NCBI RefSeq assembly: GCF_904067045.1 | Contig: NZ_CAJFDC010000010.1 | Span: 124,001 to 188,000, forward strand | DNA length: 64,000 bases | Source of the DNA: Pseudomonas sp. FEN | Lineage (GTDB): Bacteria > Pseudomonadota > Gammaproteobacteria > Pseudomonadales > Pseudomonadaceae | Reading direction: 5' to 3' | Shown here: positions 7,533-16,681 of the stretch, piece after piece | How the letters are laid out: every line of letters begins with the position of its first letter | Numbering within the stretch: the first letter of the stretch is position 1 | Position numbers and translations under genes: made by a program | The notes under the pieces: generated by a model | The model's input: the letters and a program-made list of their open reading frames with translations, nothing else | Databases searched by the model: none | What the model was told of the DNA's origin: nothing

Positions 7533-8915
7533 TCAGATCACCCGCGAAAACCGCTGGCGATTCTGCTGTTCCAGGTAGGCATCGAAGACCATGCACACTG
7601 AACGGACCAGCAGGCGTCCCGCCGGCAGCACCGTGAGTCGCTCGTGGTCCAGTTCGATCAGACCGTCCGCGGCCATCTCCGTCAGGCGTGGCCAGAGCGC
7701 GGCGAAATAGCCGCCGAAGTCGATATTGAACTGGCGCTCGATACTGGCGAACTCCAGGGTCAGGTTGCAGATGATCTGCTGGATCACTTCCCGACGCAGG
7801 CGGTCGTCGGCGTTGCACAGCAGGCCGCGGCTGGTGGCCAGTTGCGCGCTGGCGAGGGTGTTCTGGTACTGGTTCAGGTCACTGCTGTTCTGGCAGTAGA
7901 GGTCGCCGATCTGGCTGATGGCCGACACGCCCAGGCCGATCAGATCGCAATGGCCATGGGTGGTGTAGCCCTGGAAGTTGCGTTGCAGGGTCGACTCTTC
8001 CTGGGCAATCGCCAGCTCGTCGTCGGGCAGGGCGAAGTGGTCCATGCCGATATAGCGATAGCCGGCGGCGGTGAGTTGTTCGATGGTGCGGTGGAGCATT
8101 TCCAGTTTCTCGGCCGGTGCCGGCAGGTCGTTGCTGTCGATCCGCCGCTGCGGCATGAAACGCTCGGGCAGGTGGGCATAGTTGAACACCGACAGGCGAT
8201 CGGGCTGCAGGTTGATCACTTCATCGATGGTCCGGGCGAAGTTGTCCGGGGTTTGCTTGGGCAGGCCGTAGATCAGGTCGATATTGATCGAGCGGTATTG
8301 CAGGGTGCGCGCCGCCTCGATGATTGCCCGGGTTTCGTCCAGGCTTTGCAGGCGGTTGACCGCCCGCTGCACATTTGGGTCGAGGTCCTGCAGGCCGACG
8401 CTGACCCGGTTGAAACCCAGTTCGCGCAGCAGGCCCATGGTCGACCAGTCGGCTTCGCGCGGATCGATTTCGATACCGTAGTCGCCGGAATCGTCGTCCA
8501 GCAGATTGAAATGCTGGCGCAATTGGCTCATCAGTTGCCGCAGTTCGTCATGGCTGAGAAAGGTCGGGGTGCCACCGCCCAGGTGCAGTTGTTCGACCTT
8601 TTGTGCCGGGTTCAGGTGGCAGGCGATCAGCTGGATTTCCTGCTCCAGGCGTTGCAGGTAAGGCAGCGCGCGACCACGGTCCTTGGTAATGACCTTGTTG
8701 CAGGCGCAGTAGTAGCAGATGTTCGCGCAGAACGGTATGTGCACGTACAGGGACAGCGGGCGCAGGGCTTTGCGGCTGTCACGCAGGGCGTGGAGCAGGT
8801 CGAAGGCACCGACCTGGCTGTTGAATTGTACGGCCGTGGGATAGGAGGTGTAGCGCGGTCCCGCGATGTCGTAGCGGTGGATCAGATCAGAGTCCCAACG
8901 GATGGCGTCGAGCAT
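7533..8915 (-). CDS. hemN: Oxygen-independent coproporphyrinogen III oxidase HemN
   Basis: A 460-residue radical-SAM enzyme that converts coproporphyrinogen III to protoporphyrinogen IX without oxygen. The cluster motif CANICYYC gives Cys63, Cys67 and Cys70, after the family N terminus YDIAGPRYTSYPTAVQF. GGGTPTFL, the SAM-binding segment, follows. The ATG at 8915 (MLDAIRWDSD) matches the usual family start; one nine codons upstream is possible. An ANR-like box lies 63 bases upstream, fitting low-oxygen induction and haem supply to the cbb3 oxidases. Confidence 0.95.
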   Translation of the reverse strand: MLDAIRWDSDLIHRYDIAGPRYTSYPTAVQFNSQVGAFDLLHALRDSRKALRPLSLYVHIPFCANICYYCACNKVITKDRGRALPYLQRLEQEIQLIACHLNPAQKVEQLHLGGGTPTFLSHDELRQLMSQLRQHFNLLDDDSGDYGIEIDPREADWSTMGLLRELGFNRVSVGLQDLDPNVQRAVNRLQSLDETRAIIEAARTLQYRSINIDLIYGLPKQTPDNFARTIDEVINLQPDRLSVFNYAHLPERFMPQRRIDSNDLPAPAEKLEMLHRTIEQLTAAGYRYIGMDHFALPDDELAIAQEESTLQRNFQGYTTHGHCDLIGLGVSAISQIGDLYCQNSSDLNQYQNTLASAQLATSRGLLCNADDRLRREVIQQIICNLTLEFASIERQFNIDFGGYFAALWPRLTEMAADGLIELDHERLTVLPAGRLLVRSVCMVFDAYLEQQNRQRFSRVI

Positions 8916-8977
8916 GCGGGCATTCCCCCGGATTGGCTGCAATATCCCGAGTCTAGGGGTTGCGGGGAGCGGCCATC

Positions 8978-8991
8978 TTGACCTGTATCAA
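8978..8991 (-). promoter_or_regulatory. ANR box upstream of hemN
   Basis: On the minus strand it reads TTGATACAGGTCAA, which matches TTGAT-N4-ATCAA at 9 of 10 fixed positions. It is centred about 70 bases before the hemN ATG. Confidence 0.75.
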
Positions 8992-8997
8992 CGGCTC

Positions 8998-9681
8998 TCA
9001 GTGCCCCATCAGCCAGTGCTGATGCGGCCCCGGCAAGGTCCACAGGCCGAACAGGATTACCAGCAGACCGCCGCTCATGCGCACACTGCGTTTGCGCAGC
9101 ACGACCGTGACCCGCTCCGCCGCCAGCCCGGTGGCGAGCAGTACCGGCCAGGTGCCCAGGCCGAAGGCCAGCATCAACAGCGCGCTGTCGAATGCATTGC
9201 CCTGGCTCGCCGCCCAGAGCAGGGTGCTGTAGACCAGTCCGCACGGCAGCCAGCCCCAGAGGGCACCCAGCAGCAGAGCGCGAGGCAGGCTCGAGACCGG
9301 CAGCAGGCGGTTGGCCAGCGGCTGGATATGCCGCCACAGGCCGCGTCCGAGGCTTTCGATGCGGGTCAGGCCGCTCCACCAGCCGGCCAGGTACAGCCCC
9401 ATGCTGATCAACAGCAGCCCGGCGATCACCCGCAGGAACAACGCCGCCGGGCTGCTGGCCACGGCCCAGCCGGCAAGGCCGATCAGCAGGCCGGCCGTGG
9501 CATAGCTGAGAATCCGCCCCAGGTTGTACGCCAGCAGCAGGCGAAAACGCCGGCTGCGTTGCTCGCGCGGAATCGCCAGGGTCAGGGCCCCCATCAGGCC
9601 GCCGCACATGCCCAGGCAATGACCGCCGCCGAGCAGGCCGAGAATCAGCGCGGAAACCAGCAGGGGGGCCAGTTCAAGCAT
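8998..9681 (-). CDS. Sulfite exporter TauE/SafE-family (UreH-like) membrane protein
   Basis: A 227-residue inner-membrane protein with about six hydrophobic segments. It has the motif GGGHCLGMCGGLMGAL at ~18–33 and a second WLPCGLVYSTL near 140; these Cys/Met-rich helices are typical of the UreH/TauE-like proteins at the end of cbb3 assembly operons. Its ATG overlaps the end of ccoS by 8 bases, so it is very likely the last gene of ccoGHIS. Metal (copper) handling or cytochrome maturation is likely from this context, but the substrate is not proven. Confidence 0.85.
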   Translation of the reverse strand: MLELAPLLVSALILGLLGGGHCLGMCGGLMGALTLAIPREQRSRRFRLLLAYNLGRILSYATAGLLIGLAGWAVASSPAALFLRVIAGLLLISMGLYLAGWWSGLTRIESLGRGLWRHIQPLANRLLPVSSLPRALLLGALWGWLPCGLVYSTLLWAASQGNAFDSALLMLAFGLGTWPVLLATGLAAERVTVVLRKRSVRMSGGLLVILFGLWTLPGPHQHWLMGH

Positions 9682-9889
9682 GGGGCGGGGCCTTGTCGTG
9701 CTTGTCCACGGCCGGCTGGGTCTCTTCGACGGCAGCGGCGTGCTTGGGGTCCTGGTCGTCGAACAGGATGCTGTGGGCCGGGCCCTCGAGGTCGTCGTAC
9801 TGGCCGCTGTCCACGGCCCAGAAGAAGATGTAGACGGCGATGGCCACGATCAGCAGGGCCGCGGGAATCATGATGTAGAGAGCTGGCAT
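9674..9889 (-). CDS. ccoS: cbb3 oxidase maturation protein CcoS
   Basis: A 71-residue single-helix inner-membrane protein. Residues ~5–26 are the helix (LYIMIPAALLIVAIAVYIFF), followed by the family mark FWAVDSGQYDDLEGPAHSIL. CcoS is needed for cofactor insertion into cbb3 oxidase. It lies 22 bases after ccoI, and its 3' end overlaps the TauE-like gene. Confidence 0.93.
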   Translation of the reverse strand: MPALYIMIPAALLIVAIAVYIFFWAVDSGQYDDLEGPAHSILFDDQDPKHAAAVEETQPAVDKHDKAPPHA

Positions 9890-9911
9890 GGGAACTCCAT
9901 GCCCGCGCGGC

Positions 9912-12362
9912 TCAGGCCGGCAGCGGGCGGGTAACTGGCGTGGCGTTGAATGCCGCCGCGCCAGGCAGACGCGTCAGGCGCAGGGCATTGAGTACCACGG
10001 TCAGCGAACTGATGGACATGCCGATTGCGGCCCACACCGGAGTGATCCAGCCAAGGGCGGCGAACGGCAACATCAGGCCATTGTACAGTGTGGCCCAGAT
10101 CAGGTTCTCGATGATGATCCGCCGGGTCCGGCGAGCCAGGCTGATGGCTTGCACCAGGGCGCCCAGGCGATTGGACAGGAGCACCGCGTCGGCGCTGGTC
10201 TTGGCCAGGTCGGTGGCCGAGCCCATGGCCACGCTGATATCGGCGGCGGCCAGGACCGGGACGTCGTTGACACCATCACCGAGCATCAGCACTTTATGGC
10301 CCTGGCGATGCAAGTCCCGCAGCACCTGCAATTTGTCATCCGGGCGCAAGCCGCCGCGGGCTTCGTCGATACCCAGTTCGGCGGCGACACTGGCGACCAT
10401 CGGCGAGCTGTCACCGGACAGCAGCAGTGTGCGCCAGCCGTGTGCCCGGCAGGCCGCCAGCAGCGCGGGAGCGTCGTCACGCAGGCGGTCGTCAAGGACG
10501 AACCAGGCCAGCGGCCCGCGGCTATCACCCAGTAGCAGCCACTGTCCGGCTTCGTCTGGCGTCGGTGGCAGCGCGCAAGCGCCGAGTTCGCAGACAAACG
10601 CGGCCTGGCCGATGCGCAGCAGTTGCTCGCCGACCCGACCCTCGAGGCCCAGGCCGGGTGTGCCGTGGACCTCCTCGGCGGCTTGCGGGGCACGGCCAAA
10701 GGCCCGGGCAATCGGGTGCTCGGAACGGTTTTCCAGGGCGGCGGCGAGGCTCAGGCAGCGCTCGCTGTCCAGCTCGCGCAGCGGGTGGATGGCGCGCAGG
10801 GTCAGGCGGCCTTCGGTGAGGGTACCGGTCTTGTCGAAAATGACCGTGTCGACCTGGTTCAGGCCTTCAAGCACATGGCCACGGGTCAACAGCAGGCCGA
10901 GCTTGTGCAGGGTGCCAGTGGCGGCGGTCAGGGCGGTGGGCGTGGCCAGCGACAGGGCGCAGGGGCAGGTGGCGACCAGCATCGCCAGCACGATCCAGAA
11001 CGCCCGCGCCGGCTCCAACTGCCACCAGACCAGGCCGATGACCGCCGCGGCGAGCAACGAGAACAGCAGGAACCACTGGGCGGCGCGGTCGGCGATCTGT
11101 GCCAGGCGCGGTTTCTCGCTCTGGGCACGGTCGAGCAGGCGGACGATGGCGGATAACCGGGTGTCCTGACCGAGGGCCAGGACCTCGACCGTCAGCGCGC
11201 CTTCGACGTTCAAGGTGCCGGCGGTGACCGCATCCCCGGTTGTGCGGGGCTGCGGCAGGTACTCGCCGGTCAGCAGCGATTCGTCGATGCTCGACTGGCC
11301 TTCGACAATCCGGCCGTCGGCTGGCAGCACGGCGCCGGGATGCACCAGCACCCGTTCCCCCAGACGCAGTTCGCTGAGCAGGATACGTTCGCTCTGGCCG
11401 TCCGCCCCCAGGCGCAGGCAGGACGCCGGCAGCAGGTTGACCAGTTGCGCGGTGGCGGCAGCGGTGCGCTCGCGGGCGCGGCGTTCCAGGTAGCGGCCGG
11501 CCAGCAGGAACAGCGCGAACATGCCCACGGCATCGAAGTAGAGTTCGCCGACCCCGGTAATCGCGGTCCAGATCCCGGCGCAGTAGGCGCTGCCGATGGC
11601 CAGCGAGACCGAAACGTCCATGGTCAGGTGGCGGGTGCGCAGATCGCGAAAGGCGCCGCGAAAGAACGGGGCACAGCTGTAGAAGACGATGGGGGTGGTC
11701 AGGAACAATGCCACCCAGCGCAGGATGGTGTGCAGTTCCGGGCTCAGGTCGATATTGAATTCCGGCCAGGTGGCCATGGTTGCCATCATCGCCTGGAACC
11801 ACAACAGGCCGGCCAGGCCCAGTTGGCGCAGGGACTTGCGGTTTTCGTTGGCGAGCTGTTCGCTGGCCTGGTCGGCCTGATAGGGGTGCGCGGCGTAGCC
11901 GATATGGCGCAGTTCGCCGAGGATCTGGCTCAACGGCAGTTGGCTATCCGCCCAGCGCAGTTGCAGGCGGTGATTGGACAGGTTCAAGCGGGCCTCGGCC
12001 ACGGCGGGCAGAGCGAGCAGGTGTTTCTCGATCAGCCAGCCGCAGGCGGCGCAACTGATGCCCTCCATCAACAGGGTGGCTTCGGCGAGTTCGCCGGCGT
12101 GGCGGACGAAGGGTTGCTGTACATCGGCGCGGTCGTACAGCGCCAGCTCATCCACCAGTTGCACCGGCAGGGTATCGGGATTGGCCGAGGTTTCGCTGCG
12201 ATGGCTGTAATAGTGCTCCAGGCCGCCAGCGACAATGGCCTGCGCTACCGCCTGGCAACCCGGGCAGCAGAACTCGCGGGGCTCGCCGAGGACGACCGCG
12301 GTGAAGTGGCTGCCGGAGGGGACGGGCAGGGCGCAGTGGTAGCAGGGAACAGGACTGGTCAT
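9912..12362 (-). CDS. ccoI: Copper-exporting P1B-type ATPase CcoI (FixI), for cbb3 assembly
   Basis: An 816-residue P-type ATPase that moves copper across the inner membrane for the CuB centre of cbb3. The N terminus has a Cys-rich segment (PCYHCALPV, then FCCPGCQAVAQ) and a heavy-metal-associated domain with GISCAACGW. After the membrane helices come the CPC ion motif (ATCPCALSLATPTAL), the phosphorylation motif DKTGTLTEG and the hinge GDGVNDVPVLAAAD. It is separated from ccoH by a 245-base REP-filled gap rather than the usual tight spacing. Confidence 0.96.
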   Translation of the reverse strand: MTSPVPCYHCALPVPSGSHFTAVVLGEPREFCCPGCQAVAQAIVAGGLEHYYSHRSETSANPDTLPVQLVDELALYDRADVQQPFVRHAGELAEATLLMEGISCAACGWLIEKHLLALPAVAEARLNLSNHRLQLRWADSQLPLSQILGELRHIGYAAHPYQADQASEQLANENRKSLRQLGLAGLLWFQAMMATMATWPEFNIDLSPELHTILRWVALFLTTPIVFYSCAPFFRGAFRDLRTRHLTMDVSVSLAIGSAYCAGIWTAITGVGELYFDAVGMFALFLLAGRYLERRARERTAAATAQLVNLLPASCLRLGADGQSERILLSELRLGERVLVHPGAVLPADGRIVEGQSSIDESLLTGEYLPQPRTTGDAVTAGTLNVEGALTVEVLALGQDTRLSAIVRLLDRAQSEKPRLAQIADRAAQWFLLFSLLAAAVIGLVWWQLEPARAFWIVLAMLVATCPCALSLATPTALTAATGTLHKLGLLLTRGHVLEGLNQVDTVIFDKTGTLTEGRLTLRAIHPLRELDSERCLSLAAALENRSEHPIARAFGRAPQAAEEVHGTPGLGLEGRVGEQLLRIGQAAFVCELGACALPPTPDEAGQWLLLGDSRGPLAWFVLDDRLRDDAPALLAACRAHGWRTLLLSGDSSPMVASVAAELGIDEARGGLRPDDKLQVLRDLHRQGHKVLMLGDGVNDVPVLAAADISVAMGSATDLAKTSADAVLLSNRLGALVQAISLARRTRRIIIENLIWATLYNGLMLPFAALGWITPVWAAIGMSISSLTVVLNALRLTRLPGAAAFNATPVTRPLPA

Positions 12363-12383
12363 GGGCGCTATCGGTCAATCAAT

Positions 12384-12590
12384 TGTGGCGAGCGGGCTTG
12401 CCCCAATATTAGCCAGTCAAGAATGCTCTCAAGTCTGGCCGAGGTTTGTGGCGAGCAGGCTTGCCCGCGCTGGGCTGCGAAGCGGCCCCAAAATCGGCAA
12501 ATGCGTTGTATCAGATACAGCGAGATTGCAGGTTCTCCGACTGCTTCGCAGCCGAGCGCGGGCAAGCCCGCTCGCCACAGGAGTTTGTCC
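12384..12590. repeat. REP cluster between ccoI and ccoH
   Basis: Three REP units. A short forward unit starts at 12385 (GTGGCGAGCGGGCTTGCCCC). A long inverted pair follows, with 12447–12483 and 12543–12579 matching as reverse complements at about 35 of 37 positions. The pair could fold as a large hairpin in the ccoG–ccoI transcript. Confidence 0.8.
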
Positions 12591-12607
12591 GTCCGGGAAG
12601 AGGGCAT

Positions 12608-13147
12608 TTATTTAGAGCGTTCTTCAGCGCCTTGCAGCGGTTCGTCGCCCAGCTTCAGGTCCTTGTCTTGGCTGATCTGCTCTTCTTCGAACATCCGCCA
12701 GGTCTTGTCGCCCTCGACCCCCAGCAACTCGACGAAACGTCGGCCTTCGATCTTGTCGGCCAGTTGTCCGATATAGCGCCCCGGTTCGCTGGCACTGCGG
12801 CTCAGGGTGATCTTGCGGTCCTTCTCCGGCTGGGTCGGCGAGATCAGGTTCAGCTCCAGGCTGGCCGGCTGGCTATTGCCGGTCAGGCGCAGCTCGACTT
12901 CACCGGTGACCTCGTCCAGGTGCACCTTGGCATGCAGTTTCAGGCTCTGGGCCAGCACTTCGCGGTCCAGGGAGCGGTTGATGCCCTTGCCGGCCTCGTA
13001 GTAGTTGTCGTTGACCAGGTTGTCCGGGTTGTTCACCGCAATGGTCACCATCGACAGGGTCAGGGTCACCGAGCAGGCCATGATCCCGATCAGGATCCAG
13101 GGCCAGAGATGCTTGTACCAGGGGCTGGTGGCGGTTGCAGCGGGCAT
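12608..13147 (-). CDS. ccoH: cbb3 oxidase maturation protein CcoH (FixH)
   Basis: A 179-residue membrane-anchored protein. One N-terminal helix at ~15–40 (LWPWILIGIMACSVTLTLSM) is followed by the FixH hallmark VNDNYYEAGKGINR. The remainder is a periplasmic beta-rich domain (VELRLTGNSQPASLELNLI, GRYIGQL). It begins 11 bases after ccoG, in one transcript. Confidence 0.93.
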   Translation of the reverse strand: MPAATATSPWYKHLWPWILIGIMACSVTLTLSMVTIAVNNPDNLVNDNYYEAGKGINRSLDREVLAQSLKLHAKVHLDEVTGEVELRLTGNSQPASLELNLISPTQPEKDRKITLSRSASEPGRYIGQLADKIEGRRFVELLGVEGDKTWRMFEEEQISQDKDLKLGDEPLQGAEERSK

Positions 13148-13158
13148 TGTGTCTTCCC

Positions 13159-14577
13159 TTAACGAATTTGCGGGCCGATGAATCGGCTCTTGGCTTCAAT
13201 ATGAATGCTGTCGTCGTCGGCGTCGCGCAAGGTGAATTTCACCTCGTTGGTGCTCGACGGCAGCTTGTCGGGTGCGCTGGACAGTTCCATCGGCATGCTG
13301 AATATCTCGCCAGCGGCCACATGGATTTCGCGCTTGCCTTGCAGTTTCAGGTCGGGCAAGCCGCTGGCGTCCAGGACATAGGTGTGATCGCGCTGATCCT
13401 TGTTCATGATCTTCAGGCTGTAGACGTTTTCGATCCGCCCTTCGGCATTCTCGCGGTACAGCACGCGGTCCTTGCTGACGTCGAAGCCCACCAGTGGACG
13501 CAGGAAGAAAGCAGTCACCAGCAGGCTGATCATGGTCAGCAGGACCAGTGCATAACCGATCAGGCGTGGCCGCAGCTTATGGGTTTTCTGCCCGGACAGG
13601 TTGTGTTCGGTGGTGTAGCTGATCAGCCCGCGCGGGTACTGCATCTTGTCCATGATGCTGTCGCAGGCGTCGATGCAGGCGGCGCAACCGATGCACTCGA
13701 TCTGCAGGCCGTCGCGGATGTCGATGCCGGTGGGGCAGACCTGCACGCACATCGTGCAGTCGATGCAGTCGCCCAGGCCCTGGGCCTTGTAGTCCGCGCC
13801 TTTCTTGCGCGGACCACGGCTCTCGCCACGGCGCGGATCGTAGGAGACGATCAGCGTGTCCTTGTCGAACATCACGCTCTGGAAACGAGCATAGGGGCAC
13901 ATATAGATGCACACCTGTTCGCGCAGCCAGCCGGCGTTACCGTAAGTGGCGAGGGTGAAAAAGCCGACCCAGAAGTAGGACCAGCCATCGGCCTCGCCGG
14001 TGAAGAAGCTGATGACCAGATCGCGAATCGGCGAGAAGTAGCCGACAAAGGTCAGGCCGGTGACAAAACCGATCAGCAGCCACAGGCTGTGTTTGCAGAA
14101 TTTGCGCAGGAACTTGTTGCCGCTCATGGGCGCCTTGTCGAGCTTCATGCGCTGGTTGCGGTCGCCTTCGGTGACCTTTTCACACCACATGAAGATCCAG
14201 GTCCAGACGCTTTGCGGACAGGTGTAACCGCACCAGACCCGCCCGGCATAGACGGTGATGAAGAACAGGCCGAAGGCGGCAATGATCAACAGGCCCGAGA
14301 GCAGGATGAAGTCCTGGGGCCAGAAGGTCGCGCCGAAGATGAAGAACTTGCGCTCGGGCAGGTTCCACCACACGGCCTGGTGACCGCCCCAGTTCAGCCA
14401 CACGGTACCGAAGTACAGCAGGAACAGGCCGGCACCGCCCACCATCCGCAGGTTGCGGAACAGGCCAGTGAAGGCGCGGGTGTAGATTTTCTCGCGTGAA
14501 GCGTAGAGGTCGACGGTTGCGTTGGCGGGTTTGGCAGGTGGCGTGACGTCGTGTACCGGAATCTGGTTGCTCATCAT
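13159..14577 (-). CDS. ccoG: Cytochrome c oxidase accessory protein CcoG (FixG/RdxA)
   Basis: A 472-residue membrane iron-sulfur protein, implicated in copper reduction during cbb3 assembly. The membrane part contains WCGYTCPQSVWTWIFMW and several helices. The two ferredoxin-type clusters are CTMCVQVCPTGID and CIGCAACIDACD at about 265–300. The C-terminal ~150 residues form a periplasmic Ig-like domain. The start is a double ATG (14577 or 14574). An ANR-box-like site lies about 165 bases upstream. Confidence 0.95.
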   Translation of the reverse strand: MMSNQIPVHDVTPPAKPANATVDLYASREKIYTRAFTGLFRNLRMVGGAGLFLLYFGTVWLNWGGHQAVWWNLPERKFFIFGATFWPQDFILLSGLLIIAAFGLFFITVYAGRVWCGYTCPQSVWTWIFMWCEKVTEGDRNQRMKLDKAPMSGNKFLRKFCKHSLWLLIGFVTGLTFVGYFSPIRDLVISFFTGEADGWSYFWVGFFTLATYGNAGWLREQVCIYMCPYARFQSVMFDKDTLIVSYDPRRGESRGPRKKGADYKAQGLGDCIDCTMCVQVCPTGIDIRDGLQIECIGCAACIDACDSIMDKMQYPRGLISYTTEHNLSGQKTHKLRPRLIGYALVLLTMISLLVTAFFLRPLVGFDVSKDRVLYRENAEGRIENVYSLKIMNKDQRDHTYVLDASGLPDLKLQGKREIHVAAGEIFSMPMELSSAPDKLPSSTNEVKFTLRDADDDSIHIEAKSRFIGPQIR

Positions 14578-14739
14578 TGCGTCCCACGGCTGGGGGAAAT
14601 GCCTCGGTCAGTACATGCCGACCGCGATCGGAAGGAGTAGTGCAGTGGCGCAATGATACGCCGCTCCCTGCGCTCCAGGGGTGCGACCTTTGGTCGCGTT
14701 GGGTGAGCCATCAGTATGGTGTAGCAGATGTAACAAAGC

Positions 14740-14753
14740 ATGATCCAAGTCAA
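14740..14753 (-). promoter_or_regulatory. Probable ANR box upstream of ccoG
   Basis: The minus strand reads TTGACTTGGATCAT, 8 of 10 fixed positions of TTGAT-N4-ATCAA. It is about 165 bases before the ccoG start, so the ccoG transcript would have a long leader. Confidence 0.5.
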
Positions 14754-14856
14754 TTGACTATAGATTATGGGCCGTGGCCGGGGACGGATCGGAGAGTGGC
14801 CATGGTGTTCGCCGATCCTCCGCTTGGCGTGCGTGTCGAACAGCGCCGCGGCTAAT

Positions 14857-14892
14857 GAAAACGGCCCCGCCAGTTGCGCTGGCGGGGCCGTT
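14857..14892 (-). terminator. Rho-independent terminator of ccoNOQP-1
   Basis: A perfect 14-bp GC-rich stem (AACGGCCCCGCCAG and its complement) with a 5-base loop, followed on the minus strand by TTTCATTAG. It sits 19 bases past the ccoP1 stop. Confidence 0.85.
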
Positions 14893-14910
14893 GGGGTTGC
14901 TCAGGCGCGC

Positions 14911-15885
14911 TTATTCAGCAGGCTTGTTGTCACCGTGGGACAGGCTGTAGACGTAGGCGGCCAGCAAGTGCACCTTGTCGTTGCCCTGCAACTGTTCCTG
15001 AGCCGGCATTTGGCCCTGGCGACCATAGCGGATGGTCTGTTGCAATTGCGCGAAGCTCGAACCATAGATGAACGCGGCCGGGTGCGTCAGGTTCGGCGCG
15101 CCCATGGCTGGGGTGCCCTTGCCTTCAGGCCCGTGGCAGGCCACGCAGTTGGCGGCGAAGAGCTTCTGGCCCGCCACCGGGTCGGCCTTGGCGCCTTCCG
15201 GCAGCTTGCGCCCGTCGAGGTTGGTCAGCACGAACGCGGCGACATCGGCCACGCCCTGTTCGCCAATGACATCGGCCCAGGCCGGCATCACCGCGTGGCG
15301 ACCGCCCATGATGGTGGTCTTGATGGTTGCCGGCTCGCCGCCCCAACGCCAGTCTTCGTCGGTCAGGTTGGGGAAACCGTAGGCGCCCTTGGCGTCGGAA
15401 CCGTGGCAGACCGAGCAGTTGGAGGCAAACAGGCGCGCGCCCATCTTCAGCGCTTGCGGGTCCTTGGCCACTTCCTCGATAGGCATGGCGGCGAATTTGG
15501 CGAAGATCGGCCCGAACTTGGCATCCGATCTGGCCATTTCCTTCTCCCACTCGTGCACGCCGGTCCAGCCGCTCTGGCCGTTGGCGAAGGCGGTCTGCTT
15601 GTCGTTGTCCAGGTACGAGTAGCCTGGCAGCAGGCCTTTCCAGTTACCCAGGCCCGGATACAGGGCCAGGTAGCCGAGGGCGAAGACGATGGTGCCGACG
15701 AACAGCATGAACCACCACTTGGGCAGTGGGTTGTCGTACTCCTCGATACCGTCGAAGGAGTGGCCGACCGTCTCGTCGGTCTGCTCGGCGCGCTGGCCCC
15801 GGCGGGTGGACAGCAGCAGCCAGGTCAGGGCGAAGATGGTGCCCAGGCTGAGGACTGTGACGTACAGACTCCAGAATGTAGTCAT
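14911..15885 (-). CDS. ccoP: cbb3 oxidase dihaem subunit III, CcoP (copy 1)
   Basis: A 324-residue membrane-anchored dihaem cytochrome c that passes electrons into the cbb3 oxidase. It has N-terminal helices (residues ~5–25 and ~55–80, with [18 protein letters not shown]) and two periplasmic haem domains, with CSVCH and CVACH. Compared with copy 2 it has about 12 extra residues after PGYSYLDND. The start overlaps the end of ccoQ by 4 bases. Confidence 0.95.
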   Translation of the reverse strand: MTTFWSLYVTVLSLGTIFALTWLLLSTRRGQRAEQTDETVGHSFDGIEEYDNPLPKWWFMLFVGTIVFALGYLALYPGLGNWKGLLPGYSYLDNDKQTAFANGQSGWTGVHEWEKEMARSDAKFGPIFAKFAAMPIEEVAKDPQALKMGARLFASNCSVCHGSDAKGAYGFPNLTDEDWRWGGEPATIKTTIMGGRHAVMPAWADVIGEQGVADVAAFVLTNLDGRKLPEGAKADPVAGQKLFAANCVACHGPEGKGTPAMGAPNLTHPAAFIYGSSFAQLQQTIRYGRQGQMPAQEQLQGNDKVHLLAAYVYSLSHGDNKPAE

Positions 15886-16076
15886 TCTTTGTTACTCCTA
15901 GACGCTTTTTTGACCTGCTTGATGGCTTCGGGATCATCCGCGAAAGGCAGCAAGGTTGCGTCGTCGAACTCCGACTTGCGCCGTGGGCTGAACACCCACA
16001 GCGCCAGGCCGATAAAGGCCACCATCACCACGAGGGTGCCCAGGCCACGAATCATCCCGATATCCATCCAGATCAC
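15882..16076 (-). CDS. ccoQ: cbb3 oxidase small subunit CcoQ (copy 1)
   Basis: A 64-residue single-helix subunit that stabilises the cbb3 complex. Residues ~7–28 form the helix ([20 protein letters not shown]), followed by the family mark [20 protein letters not shown]. It overlaps ccoO and ccoP by 4 bases each. Confidence 0.93.
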   Translation of the reverse strand: MIWMDIGMIRGLGTLVVMVAFIGLALWVFSPRRKSEFDDATLLPFADDPEAIKQVKKASRSNKE

Positions 16077-16681
16077 CGTTTGCTTTTGATGATGGTGCCC
16101 AGGCCTTGCAAGTAGGCCACCAGCGCGTCCATTTCAGTCTTGCCCTTCACGGCGTCCTTGGCTCCGGCGATGTCTTCGTCGGTGTAAGGCACGCCCAGGG
16201 TGCGCAGGACTTCCATTTTCTTCGCCGTGTCCTTGCCGTCGAGCTTGTTTTCCACCAGGAACGGATAAGCCGGCATTTTCGACTCGGGCACTACGTTGCG
16301 CGGGTTGTACAGGTGCGCGCGGTGCCAGTCATCGGAGTAACGTCCGCCGACCCGGGCCAGGTCCGGCCCGGTGCGCTTGGAACCCCAGAGGAACGGGTGG
16401 TCCCAGACGCTTTCACCGGCCACCGAGTAGTGGCCGTAGCGTTCGGTTTCGGCGCGGAACGGCCGGATCATCTGCGAGTGGCAGCCGACACAGCCGTTGG
16501 CGATATAGATGTCGCGGCCTTCCAGTTCCAGCGCGGAGCGTGGCTTCATGCCCTCGACCGGCTTGTTGGTGACGTCCTGGAAAAACAACGGGACGATCTG
16601 CGTCAGGCCGCCGATGCTTACGGCGATGACCATGAAGAAGGCCAGCAGGCCGATATTCTTCTCGACTACTTCGTGCTTCAT
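16073..16681 (-). CDS. ccoO: cbb3 oxidase monohaem subunit II, CcoO (copy 1)
   Basis: A 202-residue membrane-anchored cytochrome c subunit. It has an N-terminal helix (~10–32), the haem motif [16 protein letters not shown] near residue 60, and the axial-ligand region [16 protein letters not shown]…MPAYPF. The start codon overlaps the ccoN stop by one base. Long stretches are identical at DNA level to ccoO copy 2. Confidence 0.95.
   Translation of the reverse strand: MKHEVVEKNIGLLAFFMVIAVSIGGLTQIVPLFFQDVTNKPVEGMKPRSALELEGRDIYIANGCVGCHSQMIRPFRAETERYGHYSVAGESVWDHPFLWGSKRTGPDLARVGGRYSDDWHRAHLYNPRNVVPESKMPAYPFLVENKLDGKDTAKKMEVLRTLGVPYTDEDIAGAKDAVKGKTEMDALVAYLQGLGTIIKSKR

Larger units (their letters stand above)
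14578..14910. other. Intergenic region between ccoG and ccoP1
   Basis: 333 bases with no gene. It holds the ccoG promoter region with a possible ANR box (14740–14753) and the terminator of the ccoNOQP-1 operon (14857–14892). Nothing else is recognised. Confidence 0.7.

Noticed and set aside
11340..12776. A 478-codon plus-strand frame over ccoI
   Set aside because: It is antisense to a P-type ATPase with all catalytic motifs, runs into the REP cluster, and has no recognisable domain.
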